The notes under the pieces were generated by a model, which had not been told where the DNA came from, made no database searches, and worked only from the letters and a program-made list of their open reading frames with translations. The translations under genes and the position numbers were made by a program. Positions 44,030-51,890 of a stretch of 64,000 bases of DNA are shown in pieces. Every line of letters starts with the position of its first letter. Position 1 is the stretch's first letter. This DNA comes from ZC4RG30 sp035556135 (GTDB lineage: Bacteria > Pseudomonadota > Gammaproteobacteria > Steroidobacterales > Steroidobacteraceae), in the NCBI GenBank assembly GCA_035556135.1, contig DATMFO010000005.1:281768-345767 (forward strand), given 5' to 3'.

Positions 44030-44906
44030 ACCTGCCTTCACTGCCGCACAGGCGGCCGGCATCCGCGCAGCCATGCAGCCTGACCCGGTGCAGGTCATCG
44101 CCGTCACCGGCGGCAAGGGGGGCGTGGGCAAGACCTGCGTCGCCGTGAACCTGGCAGCCGCCATGGCTGCCCAGAACCGTCGCGTGCTGCTGCTCGATGG
44201 TGACCTCGGGCTGGCGAACGCCGACGTGCAGCTCGGGCTGATGCCCGGGCACACCCTGGAGCACGTACTCGACGGCCGTTGCACCCTGGAAGAAGCCGTG
44301 GTGGAAACCCCCGCGGGATTCCGCCTGATCGCCGGGGCCTCGGGCGTGGCGAAGCTGGCCGGACTTTCCACCGCAGAACACCTGGGTCTCGTGCAGGCCT
44401 TCAGCCACCTCACGCAGCAGCTGGACACACTGGTCATCGACACCGCTGCGGGCATCGCCGACAGCGTGCTGCAGTTCTGCCAGGCCTCCCAGCACGTACT
44501 GGTGGTGGTCAACGACGAGCCGGCCTCGCTCACCGATGCCTATGCGCTGATCAAGGTGCTGCATCGTCGCCACGGCATGCGCCGCTTCCATGTGCTGGCC
44601 AACCGCTCCGCCGCACAGGGTGCCGGTGAGTCGCTGTACCGCAAGCTCGAGCGCGTCACCAGCCGCTTCCTCGACGTTGTGCTCGAGTACGCCGGCGAGA
44701 TCCCCGAGGATGCCTATGTGCGCAGCGCCATCCGCCAGCAGCGCTGCGTCTTCGGCGCCTATCCCTCGGCCGGGGCCTCGCGTGCCTTCTCGCGCCTTGC
44801 CGCCCGCGCCGCCCGCTGGTCGGTGCCCGGGCAGCGCGGCAATGTCGAATTCTTCATGGAGCGCCTGGTGCCCCGCGCCCAGGCGCGTCTCGAGGCGGTG
44901 CGATGA
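44016..44906 (+). CDS. flhG: Flagellar number regulator FlhG (FleN), MinD-like ATPase
   Basis: ParA/MinD-type ATPase that limits flagellar number, partner of FlhF and, in pseudomonads, antagonist of FleQ. ATG 44016 lies inside the flhF end with GGGGTGG upstream and gives 296 residues; ATG 44091, just before the ATPase domain, is less likely. The deviant Walker A is GGKGGVGKT, followed by LLLDGDLGLANADVQLG and VIDTAAGIADSV. The stop overlaps the fliA ATG (ATGA). Confidence 0.93.
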   Translation: MRSAEPAFTAAQAAGIRAAMQPDPVQVIAVTGGKGGVGKTCVAVNLAAAMAAQNRRVLLLDGDLGLANADVQLGLMPGHTLEHVLDGRCTLEEAVVETPAGFRLIAGASGVAKLAGLSTAEHLGLVQAFSHLTQQLDTLVIDTAAGIADSVLQFCQASQHVLVVVNDEPASLTDAYALIKVLHRRHGMRRFHVLANRSAAQGAGESLYRKLERVTSRFLDVVLEYAGEIPEDAYVRSAIRQQRCVFGAYPSAGASRAFSRLAARAARWSVPGQRGNVEFFMERLVPRAQARLEAVR

Positions 44907-45616
44907 GTCCTGTGGCGGCCTACAGTTCCACGGCGTCCGGCAAACGTGCCGCCGATGCACTGGTGGTGCGCCACGCAGAGCTGGTGAAGCGCATTGCATT
45001 CCACCTGGCCGGGCGCCTGCCGCCCAGCGTCGAAGTGGATGACCTCATCCAGGCCGGGATGATCGGCCTGCTGGAGGCGGCCACGCATTACAACGCCGAC
45101 CGTGGCGCCAGCTTCGAGACCTATGCCGGCATCCGCATCCGCGGCGCCATGATCGACGCGCTGCGCAAGCTCGACTGGGCACCGCGTTCGGTGCACCGCA
45201 AGGCGCGCGAGGCCGCGAAGGTGATGCGCGAGATCGAGGACCGCGAAGGCCGGGAGGCACGCGACAGCGAAGTGGCCGCGGCGCTCGGCGTGGCCATCGA
45301 GGACTACGGCCGCATCATGCAGGACGCTGCCGTCTGTCACCTCGGTAACCTCGAGGAAGCCGACAGCATTGCCGACAACAGCGCCGACCCGGCGCGCGAC
45401 ACCAGCCGCGGCGAGCTGCGCACGGCGGTGGCCGGGGCCATTGCCTCGCTGCCCGAACGTGAAGCCCTGGTGATGTCCCTCTACTACGACGAGGAACTGA
45501 ACCTGAAGGAAATCGGTGCCGTACTCGGTGTCAGCGAATCGCGGGCCTGCCAGCTGCATGGCCAGGCCCTGGTGCGCCTGCGCGCGCGACTGCGCGACTG
45601 GCACGGCGAGGACTGA
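44903..45616 (+). CDS. fliA: Flagellar sigma factor FliA (sigma-28)
   Basis: Sigma factor for late flagellar genes, 237 residues, close to the E. coli length. Region 2 shows AELVKRIAFHLAGRLP, VEVDDLIQAGMIGLLEA and FETYAGIRIRGAMIDALRK; region 4 has LPEREALVMSLYYDEELNL and LKEIGAVLGVSESRACQLH. It lies within the sigma-54-driven run, linking the two tiers. Matching promoters are seen before fliC, fliS, flgM and perhaps motA; FlgM is its antagonist. Confidence 0.97.
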   Translation: MSPVAAYSSTASGKRAADALVVRHAELVKRIAFHLAGRLPPSVEVDDLIQAGMIGLLEAATHYNADRGASFETYAGIRIRGAMIDALRKLDWAPRSVHRKAREAAKVMREIEDREGREARDSEVAAALGVAIEDYGRIMQDAAVCHLGNLEEADSIADNSADPARDTSRGELRTAVAGAIASLPEREALVMSLYYDEELNLKEIGAVLGVSESRACQLHGQALVRLRARLRDWHGED

Positions 45617-45625
45617 GGCGGCGAC

Positions 45626-46360
45626 ATGCTGAGTTTCATAGGAATCGTCCTGGCCCTGATCGCGCTGCTGGTGGGCGCGGTGCTGAAGGGTGCCGGCCTG
45701 CATGCGTTGCTGTCCTGGGCCGCGCTGATGATCGTGGTGGTGGGCACCTTCGCCGCCATTCTCGTGCAGACACCCGGTGCGGTGATCCGCCACGCCTTCG
45801 GCATCCTCGGCTGGGTATTCCGCTCGCCGGTGCCGGACCGCGAAGCCATCATCAACAACATGGTGGAGTGGAGCCAGGTGGCGCGCCGCCAGGGCCTGCT
45901 GGGGCTGGAGCCCATGCTGCAGGACGAGCGCGACGAATTCATCCGCAAGGGCCTGCAGATGGTGATCGACGGCAGCGAGCCGGAGGACATCCGCCGCATC
46001 CTGGAAGTGGAGCTGGAGGGCCGCGAGGCGGCTGACCTGCGCGCGGCCAGGGTATTCGAAGGCATGGGCGTTTATGCACCCACCATGGGTATCGTCGGCG
46101 CGGTGCTGGGCCTGATGGCGGTGATGCAGAACCTCTCGGATCCATCCAAGCTGGGTACTGGCATCGCAGCGGCCTTCACGGCCACGGTGTACGGCATCGG
46201 CCTCGCCAACCTGTTCCTGCTGCCCATCGCCAGCAAGCTGAAGGGCGCCGCGCAATCCCTCAGCCAGGTGCGCGAAATGGTCATCGAGGGGATGATCGCC
46301 ATCGCCCAGGGCGAGAACCCCCGCATCGTCGGTAACCGGCTGCAAAGCTACCTGCACTAG
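45626..46360 (+). CDS. motC: Flagellar stator protein MotC (second MotA-type subunit)
   Basis: MotA/PomA-family membrane protein, 244 residues with four predicted membrane segments: two near the N-terminus, then a cytoplasmic loop and GVYAPTMGIVGAVLGLMAVM plus GIAAAFTATVYGIGLANLFL. It is about 45 residues shorter than the MotA at 10578 and belongs to the MotC/PomA-like subgroup. In Pseudomonas motCD follow cheYZAB; here they follow fliA directly with a 9-base gap. Confidence 0.92.
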   Translation: MLSFIGIVLALIALLVGAVLKGAGLHALLSWAALMIVVVGTFAAILVQTPGAVIRHAFGILGWVFRSPVPDREAIINNMVEWSQVARRQGLLGLEPMLQDERDEFIRKGLQMVIDGSEPEDIRRILEVELEGREAADLRAARVFEGMGVYAPTMGIVGAVLGLMAVMQNLSDPSKLGTGIAAAFTATVYGIGLANLFLLPIASKLKGAAQSLSQVREMVIEGMIAIAQGENPRIVGNRLQSYLH

Positions 46361-47128
46361 ATGGCCAGGCGCAGGAAGCACGAGGAGCACCAGAACCACG
46401 AAGGGTGGGCCATACCCTATGGCGACCTGGTGACGCTGCTGCTCGCCTTCTTCGTGGTGATGTATTCCATCTCGCAGGTCAACGAGGGCAAGTACCGCGT
46501 CCTCTCCGACTCGCTCAATGCCGCCTTCCGCGGCGCGCCCACCACGCTGGCACCCGTGCAGGTCGGTGATCGTGTCGCTGCCGGCGCGCCGGCGCCGCTG
46601 GTGCACCTGCCCGATGATCCGGTGGCCGCGCTCAGGCAGCTGGCGCTGCAGGCGGAGGCCGCGATGCAGCCGCTGATCGCGCAGGGCATGGTGGATGTGG
46701 TGCGCGGGGATGGCCGCCTGTCCATCGGCATCCGCTCGGACATCCTCTTCGCCTCCGGCTCCGGCACGCTCACCCCGGCGCTGGAGCCGGTGATCCGCGA
46801 GCTGGGGAGCATCCTCAAGGACTTCCCCGTCGACATCAACGTCGAGGGCCACACCGACAACGTGCCCATCACCAGTTCGCAGTTCCGCTCCAACTGGGAC
46901 CTGTCGGCCGCGCGCGCGGCCAGTGTGGTCCACCTGCTGATCGCCGGCGGCGTCACGCCTTCACGGCTGGCCGCGGTGGGCTATGGCGAGCACCGTCCCA
47001 TCCTGCCCAACGCCACGCCCGACGGCCGCAACGCCAACCGCCGCGTGATGCTCGAGGTGGAGGTCGATGCGGCCGAAGCCCACGCAGCGCAGGCGGCGGC
47101 CGCCGAGGTGGACCAGAACGGTTCGTGA
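46361..47128 (+). CDS. motD: Flagellar stator protein MotD (second MotB-type subunit)
   Basis: MotB-family partner of MotC, 255 residues. The membrane segment contains the ion-carrying Asp in PYGDLVTLLLAFFVVMY (Asp 22), and the periplasmic OmpA-like domain has VEGHTDNVPI and NRRVMLEVEV. It begins immediately after the motC stop. Its stop codon lies inside a GTGACG-CC-CGTCAC palindrome (47125-47138). Confidence 0.94.
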   Translation: MARRRKHEEHQNHEGWAIPYGDLVTLLLAFFVVMYSISQVNEGKYRVLSDSLNAAFRGAPTTLAPVQVGDRVAAGAPAPLVHLPDDPVAALRQLALQAEAAMQPLIAQGMVDVVRGDGRLSIGIRSDILFASGSGTLTPALEPVIRELGSILKDFPVDINVEGHTDNVPITSSQFRSNWDLSAARAASVVHLLIAGGVTPSRLAAVGYGEHRPILPNATPDGRNANRRVMLEVEVDAAEAHAAQAAAAEVDQNGS

Positions 47129-47138
47129 CGCCCGTCAC
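47125..47138. promoter_or_regulatory. Palindrome GTGA-N6-TCAC at the motD stop
   Basis: GTGACGCCCGTCAC, a perfect inverted repeat with 6-base arms. It lies 17 bases before a sigma-54-like element for the DUF2802-type gene. Confidence 0.5.
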
Positions 47139-47155
47139 AGTGCCGGCGGCAGCAC

Positions 47156-47171
47156 TGGCACGGAACCTGCT
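47156..47171 (+). promoter_or_regulatory. Sigma-54-like promoter of the DUF2802-type gene
   Basis: TGGCACGGAACCTGCT keeps GG and GC ten bases apart; the -12 element is CTGC instead of TTGC. Predicted start is near 47182, 43 bases before the ATG. Confidence 0.6.
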
Positions 47172-47224
47172 CCGTCCAGGCGGGCGCCAGTCCGTTGGCG
47201 CATCTGCTTCCGTGGGGTGAACTC

Positions 47225-47605
47225 ATGAACCTGGTTTTCGAACAGAACGAGTGGCTGTTTTTCGCCGCGCGCGCCGCGATGCTGGCGGTGGCCCTGTTGT
47301 GCTTTGCCGTGGCCTTCGGCAGCTGGCGCCGCGCCGGCCGGCGTGACATGCAGCGCATGTTCGAGGAAACCCGTTCGCTGGGCGACCTCACGCAGCGCCT
47401 GACCGCGCAGATCGCCGCCCTGGAAGCCCGCATCGAGGACCAGCGCGAGCTGGCTGCGGCATCCGAACCGGCCGCGCGCGGTTACCAGCTGGCGCTGCAG
47501 CTCGCGCGCAGCGGTGCGCAACCGGAAGATATTGTCAAGGCTTGTGGTGTGACGCGCCACGAAGCACAACTTCTCGCGCAACTGCACAATCCTGCCCGTC
47601 ACTGA
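47225..47605 (+). CDS. DUF2802-type membrane protein of flagellar clusters
   Basis: A 126-residue protein with one N-terminal membrane segment (WLFFAARAAMLAVALLCFAVAF at residues 9-30), a coiled-coil stretch (FEETRSLGDLTQRLTAQIA) and a C-terminal helical unit AQPEDIVKACGVTRHEAQLLAQL that looks like a helix-turn-helix. This layout fits the DUF2802 family that follows cheW in pseudomonad flagellar clusters. ATG 47225 has GGGGTGA upstream; the earlier in-frame ATG would lack a site. Function unknown. It carries its own sigma-54-like promoter, so it may be a real flagellar component or regulator. Confidence 0.72.
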   Translation: MNLVFEQNEWLFFAARAAMLAVALLCFAVAFGSWRRAGRRDMQRMFEETRSLGDLTQRLTAQIAALEARIEDQRELAAASEPAARGYQLALQLARSGAQPEDIVKACGVTRHEAQLLAQLHNPARH

Positions 47606-47627
47606 TCCTGCTCGCAGCGGAGAGTCC

Positions 47628-48512
47628 ATGCACGTCGATCGCCAGCAAGAAACGTCCAGTTCGGGCAACTGGGATGCATTTGTTTTCGTCCAGGCGCTGG
47701 CGGCCGAGGCGTCGAGCGGCCGCATCCACATGCCCAGCTTCCCGGACGTGGCGGTGCGCATGCGCCGCGTGCTGGCCGATGACAACTGCGACACCGCGCA
47801 GGTGGCCAAGGTCGCCAGTGCCGAGCCGGCACTTGCCGCCAAGCTGCTGCAGATGGCCAATTCCGCAGCCCTGAATCCCGCCGGCATCCGCATCACTGAA
47901 CTCAAGAGCGCCATCGCCCGCATCGGCTTCGCCCACGTGCGTACCGTGGCGCTGGCCTATGCCCTGGAGCAGGTGCGCAATGCGCCCGCCCTGGAACCCA
48001 TGCGCGAAGCCCTCAACGACCTGTGGGAGCGCAGCGTGCTGGTGGCATCGCTGGCCTATGTGGCGGCGAAGAAATGGACCTACGTGAATCCGGACCAGGC
48101 CCTGCTGGCCGGCCTGATGCACGGCATGGGACGCATGTACATCATCACGCGTTCGGCCGACCATCCCGGCCTGTTTGCCAATTCCGAATCCTTCCGCGAG
48201 ATGCTGCGCACCTGGCATGCCCCCATTGCACGCATGGTGCTGGAGAGCTGGGACATCGCCCCGGACATCGTCACGGCGGTGGAGCAGTACGAGCAGCTGG
48301 ATCGCCGCAATGGCGGCGAGGCCGACGTCACCGACGTGCTGACCATCGCCGACCTGCTGGCCTCCCACCACGGCGACGCGCTGGCGCTGGAAGTGCAGCT
48401 GGCCGAGGCCGCTGCCAGCCGCCGCATGGGCATCACCCAGGAAACCGTCGCGCGTGTGCTGCAGGAATCGGCGGATGAACTCGCCAGCCTCAACGCCGCG
48501 CTGGGCGGCTGA
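47628..48512 (+). CDS. HDOD-domain signalling protein
   Basis: A 294-residue HDOD protein. HDOD landmarks are PSFPDVAVRMRRVLAD, AKLLQMANSAAL, LKSAIARIGFAHVRTVALA, LLAGLMHGMGRMYI and the terminal AVEQYEQLDRR. As usual for HDOD, the metal-binding HD pair of true phosphohydrolases is not intact. It lies 22 bases after the DUF2802-type gene and before the fliG module. HDOD proteins influence motility and chemotaxis in several proteobacteria, but the partner here is unknown. A more degenerate relative is at 8872-9624. Confidence 0.85.
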   Translation: MHVDRQQETSSSGNWDAFVFVQALAAEASSGRIHMPSFPDVAVRMRRVLADDNCDTAQVAKVASAEPALAAKLLQMANSAALNPAGIRITELKSAIARIGFAHVRTVALAYALEQVRNAPALEPMREALNDLWERSVLVASLAYVAAKKWTYVNPDQALLAGLMHGMGRMYIITRSADHPGLFANSESFREMLRTWHAPIARMVLESWDIAPDIVTAVEQYEQLDRRNGGEADVTDVLTIADLLASHHGDALALEVQLAEAAASRRMGITQETVARVLQESADELASLNAALGG

Positions 48513-48564
48513 CGACCCGAAAGGCCGCACGGCCAGGATAGCGCCGGATTTCCGGCAGCAGTGT

Positions 48565-48578
48565 GTGATGCCGTTCAC
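48565..48578. promoter_or_regulatory. Palindrome GTGA-N6-TCAC upstream of fliG
   Basis: GTGATGCCGTTCAC lies 10 bases before the fliG -24 element. With flanking T and A it also fits the CRP/Clp consensus TGTGA-N6-TCACA, so binding by a CRP-family regulator is a competing explanation. Confidence 0.5.
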
Positions 48579-48588
48579 ATACTGCGGC

Positions 48589-48604
48589 AGGCACGGAAAT
48601 TGCT
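48589..48604 (+). promoter_or_regulatory. Sigma-54-like promoter of fliG
   Basis: AGGCACGGAAATTGCT has GG and GC ten bases apart and a perfect TTGCT; the first base is A rather than T. Predicted start is near 48615, one base before the fliG ATG. Confidence 0.6.
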
Positions 48605-48615
48605 CATGAATGGTC

Positions 48616-49602
48616 ATGGCCACTGAACTCCAATCCACCCGCAGCGCCGCCGTGCTGCTGCTTGCCCTCGGCGAGAACGAAGCTGCCACGGTGCTCAAGC
48701 ACCTGGACGCGAAGATCGTGCAGCGCCTGGGCACGGCGATGTCGCAGCTGAAGACCGCCTCGCGCGAGGAAGTCGGCGAAGTCATCGGCACCTTCGTCAC
48801 CACGATGGACTCGCAGGCCGACATCAAGGTCGGCTCCGACGATTACATCCGCCGCGTACTCACCGACGCGCTGGGCGACGAGAAGGCCAGCGGCATCATC
48901 GACCGCATCCAGGTGGGTCGCAAATCCAAGGGCCTGGACGTACTGAAATGGATGGAGCCGCGCGCCATCGTGGAAATCATCCGCGAGGAGCATCCGCAGG
49001 TCCTGGCCATCATCATTTCCTACCTCGACGCCGACCTCGGCGCCAAGGTGCTCGCCGAACTGCCCGCCAGCGTGCAGACCGAGGTGCTGATGCGCATCGC
49101 CCAGCTCGACGGCGTGCAGCCGGCGGCGCTGGGCAAGCTCGACGAGATGATCGAGCAGCAGATCGCCGGCAAGGGCGGCAGCATGTCGGCCAACCTGGGT
49201 GGCCCCAAGACCGCCGCCAGCATCCTGAACTTCATGCCCGCGACGGTGCTGGAAGGCCTGCGCCAGATCGACGAGCCGCTGACCACCAGGCTGCAGGACC
49301 TGATGTTCACCTTTGCAGACCTGGTCGGCGTGGACGACAAGGGCATCCAGGCGCTGCTGCGTGAGGTGGATTCGGCCAAGCTGGTGATCGCGCTGAAGGG
49401 CGCGGATGCGCCGCTGGTCGACCACATGCTGAAGAACATGTCCAGTCGCGCCGCAGAGATGCTCAAGGACGACATGGAAGCCCGCGGGCCGGTGCGCCTG
49501 TCCGAAGTCGAGGCAGCGCAGAAGGAAATCCTGATGATCGCGCGCAAGCTGGCTGACGCCGGCACCATCGTCATCGCCGCCGGTGCCGAGGAATACGTAT
49601 GA
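48616..49602 (+). CDS. fliG: Flagellar motor switch protein FliG
   Basis: Rotor protein that binds FliF and receives torque from the stators, 328 residues. Highly conserved blocks are RSAAVLLLALGENEAA, VGSDDYIRRVLTDALGDEKA, the EHPQ motif in REEHPQVLAIIISYLD, MRIAQLDGVQPAALGKLDE and the C-terminal LVGVDDKGIQALLREVDS with MSSRAAEMLKDDMEARGPV. So this is a full FliG with all three domains, yet it lies about 16 kb from fliF. ATG 48616 or 48610 (adds Met-Val) could start; neither has a convincing Shine-Dalgarno. It overlaps fliM by 4 bases. Confidence 0.95.
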   Translation: MATELQSTRSAAVLLLALGENEAATVLKHLDAKIVQRLGTAMSQLKTASREEVGEVIGTFVTTMDSQADIKVGSDDYIRRVLTDALGDEKASGIIDRIQVGRKSKGLDVLKWMEPRAIVEIIREEHPQVLAIIISYLDADLGAKVLAELPASVQTEVLMRIAQLDGVQPAALGKLDEMIEQQIAGKGGSMSANLGGPKTAASILNFMPATVLEGLRQIDEPLTTRLQDLMFTFADLVGVDDKGIQALLREVDSAKLVIALKGADAPLVDHMLKNMSSRAAEMLKDDMEARGPVRLSEVEAAQKEILMIARKLADAGTIVIAAGAEEYV

Positions 49603-50603
49603 GCGGGGAGATCCTCGAACAGGCAGAAATCGACGCGCTGGTAAACGGTGTGCAGAGCGGGGCGGTGGACACCGAGCCCCGCATGTCCGGCGGAGAGGCG
49701 CGCGACTACGACTTCGCCACCCAGACCCGTATCGTGCGCGGCCGCATGCCGACGCTCGAGATGATCAACGAGCGCGTGGCGCGCGCGCTGCGCATGTCCA
49801 TCTTCGGCATGCTCCGCCGCACGCCGGACATCTCGGTGCAGGGTGTCTCCACCCTGAAGTACTCCGAGTACGTGTCGAGCCTGGCCGTGCCCACCAGCCT
49901 CAACCAGATCCGCTTCCTGCCGCTCTCCGGCACGGGACTGATGATCTTCGAGGCCAAGCTGATCTTCGCCATGATCGATGTCTTCTTCGGCGGCACCGGC
50001 CGGCACGTGAAGATCGAGGGCCGCGACTTCACGCCCACCGAGAACAAGATGATCGAGCTGCTGATGGAGCAGGTGGTCATCGCCACGCAGGACGCCTGGA
50101 CCACGGTCCTCCCGGCGCGCATCGAGCTCATCAACCGCGAAATGAACCCGAATTTCGCGAACATCGTGAGCCCCACCGAGATCGTGGTGGTCAGCCGCCT
50201 GCGCATCGAGTTCGAGGGGCGCGGCGGCGAGATCCACCTGACGCTGCCCTACTCGATGCTCGAGCCGCTGAAGGACACCCTGCGTGCCGGCATGCGCAGC
50301 GATCGCGCGGACCGCGAGGAGCGCTGGTCCCAGTTGCTGCGCAATGAGCTGGAGGAATCCGAGGTCGACGTGCTGACCCGCCTCGGCACTGCCCACATCA
50401 CCCTGGGCAAGCTGATAGACATGCGTCCCGGGGATGTGATACCCATTGAATTCGACGGCCAGGCCACCGTGCTGGCCGACGGCATTCCGCTGTTCTGGGG
50501 TGAGCTCGGCCAGCAGCGCGGCCAGCAGGTCGTGCGCGTACGCCAGATGAACACCCGCAAGACCGGCAACTCCCTGGACGCCTTCGTGAGGAAGACGGCA
50601 TGA
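49599..50603 (+). CDS. fliM: Flagellar motor switch protein FliM
   Basis: C-ring protein that binds phosphorylated CheY, 334 residues. The N-terminal CheY-binding peptide is LEQAEIDALVNGV, the middle domain has FFGGTGR with the GG pair, and the C-terminal SpoA domain has LRNELEESEVDVLTRLGTA and MRPGDVIPIEF. It overlaps fliG and fliN2 by 4 bases each. It normally lies between fliL and fliN, where it is missing. Confidence 0.95.
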   Translation: MSGEILEQAEIDALVNGVQSGAVDTEPRMSGGEARDYDFATQTRIVRGRMPTLEMINERVARALRMSIFGMLRRTPDISVQGVSTLKYSEYVSSLAVPTSLNQIRFLPLSGTGLMIFEAKLIFAMIDVFFGGTGRHVKIEGRDFTPTENKMIELLMEQVVIATQDAWTTVLPARIELINREMNPNFANIVSPTEIVVVSRLRIEFEGRGGEIHLTLPYSMLEPLKDTLRAGMRSDRADREERWSQLLRNELEESEVDVLTRLGTAHITLGKLIDMRPGDVIPIEFDGQATVLADGIPLFWGELGQQRGQQVVRVRQMNTRKTGNSLDAFVRKTA

Positions 50604-50875
50604 ACGCAACCACCCGCAATGTCGAATCTGCCTCCGACGTGGTCCTGGATGTCGGCGTGACACTGGCCCTGGAGGTCGGTCGTGCGCAGCTGACCATCCG
50701 CGAGTTCCTGCAGCTGGCGCCCGGCTCGGTGATCGAGCTGGACCGGCCGGCAGGCGACCCGCTGGACGTCTTCGTGAACGACCGCCTGGTGGCGCATGGC
50801 GAGGTGGTGATGGTGAGCGAGCATTACGGCGTTCGCTTCACCGAGCCCGTCGACTCCGCCGAGACGCACAAATAA
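50600..50875 (+). CDS. fliN: Flagellar switch protein FliN (second copy)
   Basis: A 91-residue FliN with essentially only the SpoA domain: DVGVTLALEVGRAQL, VIELDRPAGDPLDVFVND and VVMVSEHYGVRFTEP. It is clearly paralogous to the 117-residue FliN at 36972-37325 but lacks that copy's longer N-terminal tail. Overlap with fliM (ATGA) suggests coupled synthesis of FliM and this FliN, the expected C-ring partners. cheY follows after 42 bases. Confidence 0.93.
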   Translation: MNATTRNVESASDVVLDVGVTLALEVGRAQLTIREFLQLAPGSVIELDRPAGDPLDVFVNDRLVAHGEVVMVSEHYGVRFTEPVDSAETHK

Positions 50876-50917
50876 GCATGGATTGCCTGCACCCCACCTT
50901 CAACCCCTAGAGTTCCC

Positions 50918-51304
50918 ATGAGTTCCGGCATCCGCTTCCTCGTCGTCGACGATTTCTCCACCATGCGCCGCATGGTGCGTGTCGTGCTCAACGAACTCGG
51001 CTACGACAACGTGACCGAGGCCGAGGACGGCGACGCCGCGCTGCCCATCCTCAAGCAGGGCGGCATCGATTTCCTGGTCACCGACTGGAACATGCCCGGC
51101 ATGCAGGGGCTGGAGCTGCTGAAGGCCGTGCGCTCGGATCCGAAACTGGCAAAGCTGCCGGTGCTGCTGGTGACCGCCGAGGCCAAGCGTGACCAGATCG
51201 TGGAGGCCGCGCAGGCCGGCGTGAGTGGTTACGTGCTGAAGCCGTTCACGGCCCAGACGCTGAAGTCGAAGATCGAGAAGATCCTGGCGATGCGGGACGC
51301 CTGA
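50918..51304 (+). CDS. cheY: Chemotaxis response regulator CheY
   Basis: Single-domain receiver of 128 residues. The acidic pocket is Asp 11-Asp 12 (VVDD), the phospho-acceptor is Asp 56 in TDWNMPG, and the conserved Thr and Lys appear in VTAEAKR and VLKPFT. The sequence is of the flagellar CheY type. Phospho-CheY binds FliM, encoded two genes upstream. No cheA, cheW, cheB, cheR or cheZ is near it in this window, so its kinase is elsewhere. Confidence 0.93.
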   Translation: MSSGIRFLVVDDFSTMRRMVRVVLNELGYDNVTEAEDGDAALPILKQGGIDFLVTDWNMPGMQGLELLKAVRSDPKLAKLPVLLVTAEAKRDQIVEAAQAGVSGYVLKPFTAQTLKSKIEKILAMRDA

Positions 51305-51317
51305 GGCGTCCCTGTCG

Positions 51318-51605
51318 TCAGCCGCCGTTCACGGTCTTGAAGGCGCGTACCTCGGCGTTGAAGCGGTCGGCAATCTTTTCGAGGTCGGCCTCGGCGCTCT
51401 GCAGGCGCTGCTTGTTTGACTCGCAGCCCAGATAAGCCTCGACGTCCCGCTTGTATTTGTCGACTTCCTTTTTCTTCGCGAGCATCTCTTCCTTGGACGC
51501 GGTCCTGCCATTGGGCATCGACGCCGGTGGCGTGGGTTCGGTGCAAGCAAAAACCGGTCCGCCGAGCGCGGCGCTCACGGCGAGGATGGCGAGTTTCAAC
51601 TTCAT
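51318..51605 (-). CDS. Small exported protein, unknown function
   Basis: A 95-residue protein with a signal peptide (MKLKLAILAVSAALGGPVFA) and a Cys right after the cleavage region, so it may be a lipoprotein or a plain periplasmic protein. The mature part is short, charged and helical (KEEMLAKKKEVDKYKRDVEAY) with a second Cys in AYLGCESNKQRL. ATG 51605 is chosen because CGGAG lies upstream and the longer frame would not have a signal. Convergent with cheY (13 bases apart). Similar small proteins are common in gammaproteobacteria but unnamed. Confidence 0.7.
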   Translation of the reverse strand: MKLKLAILAVSAALGGPVFACTEPTPPASMPNGRTASKEEMLAKKKEVDKYKRDVEAYLGCESNKQRLQSAEADLEKIADRFNAEVRAFKTVNGG

Positions 51606-51890
51606 TCCGTCACGACTCCGCGATGAAAGGGGATTCCCTGCGGCGCACCGTTCCGGGGCACTGCAGTTGACCATGCCGCCTTTATCGGCCAATTCCGCCT
51701 GCGGATGAACGACGCAGGTCACGGTTACGGCAACCCGCACCAGCACGGGGCAGGCGTGGAATGGACTGTGATCCGGTTCCCTTTATGTCGCCCCGCTATT
51801 GTGACGGGCCTCATTAGGCCGGAGCCCCCGCCCGAAGTTAACTTCAGGACTGCCATCACCCGTCCAGGGCCCGGGAGCGGAAATACCATA

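Noticed and set aside
51833..51859. Sigma-28-like promoter before the chemoreceptor (CGAAGTTA, 11 bases, GCCATCAC)
   Set aside because: Only 5 of 8 and 4 of 8 positions match; the GAAGTTAACTTC palindrome there can explain the -35 resemblance by itself.
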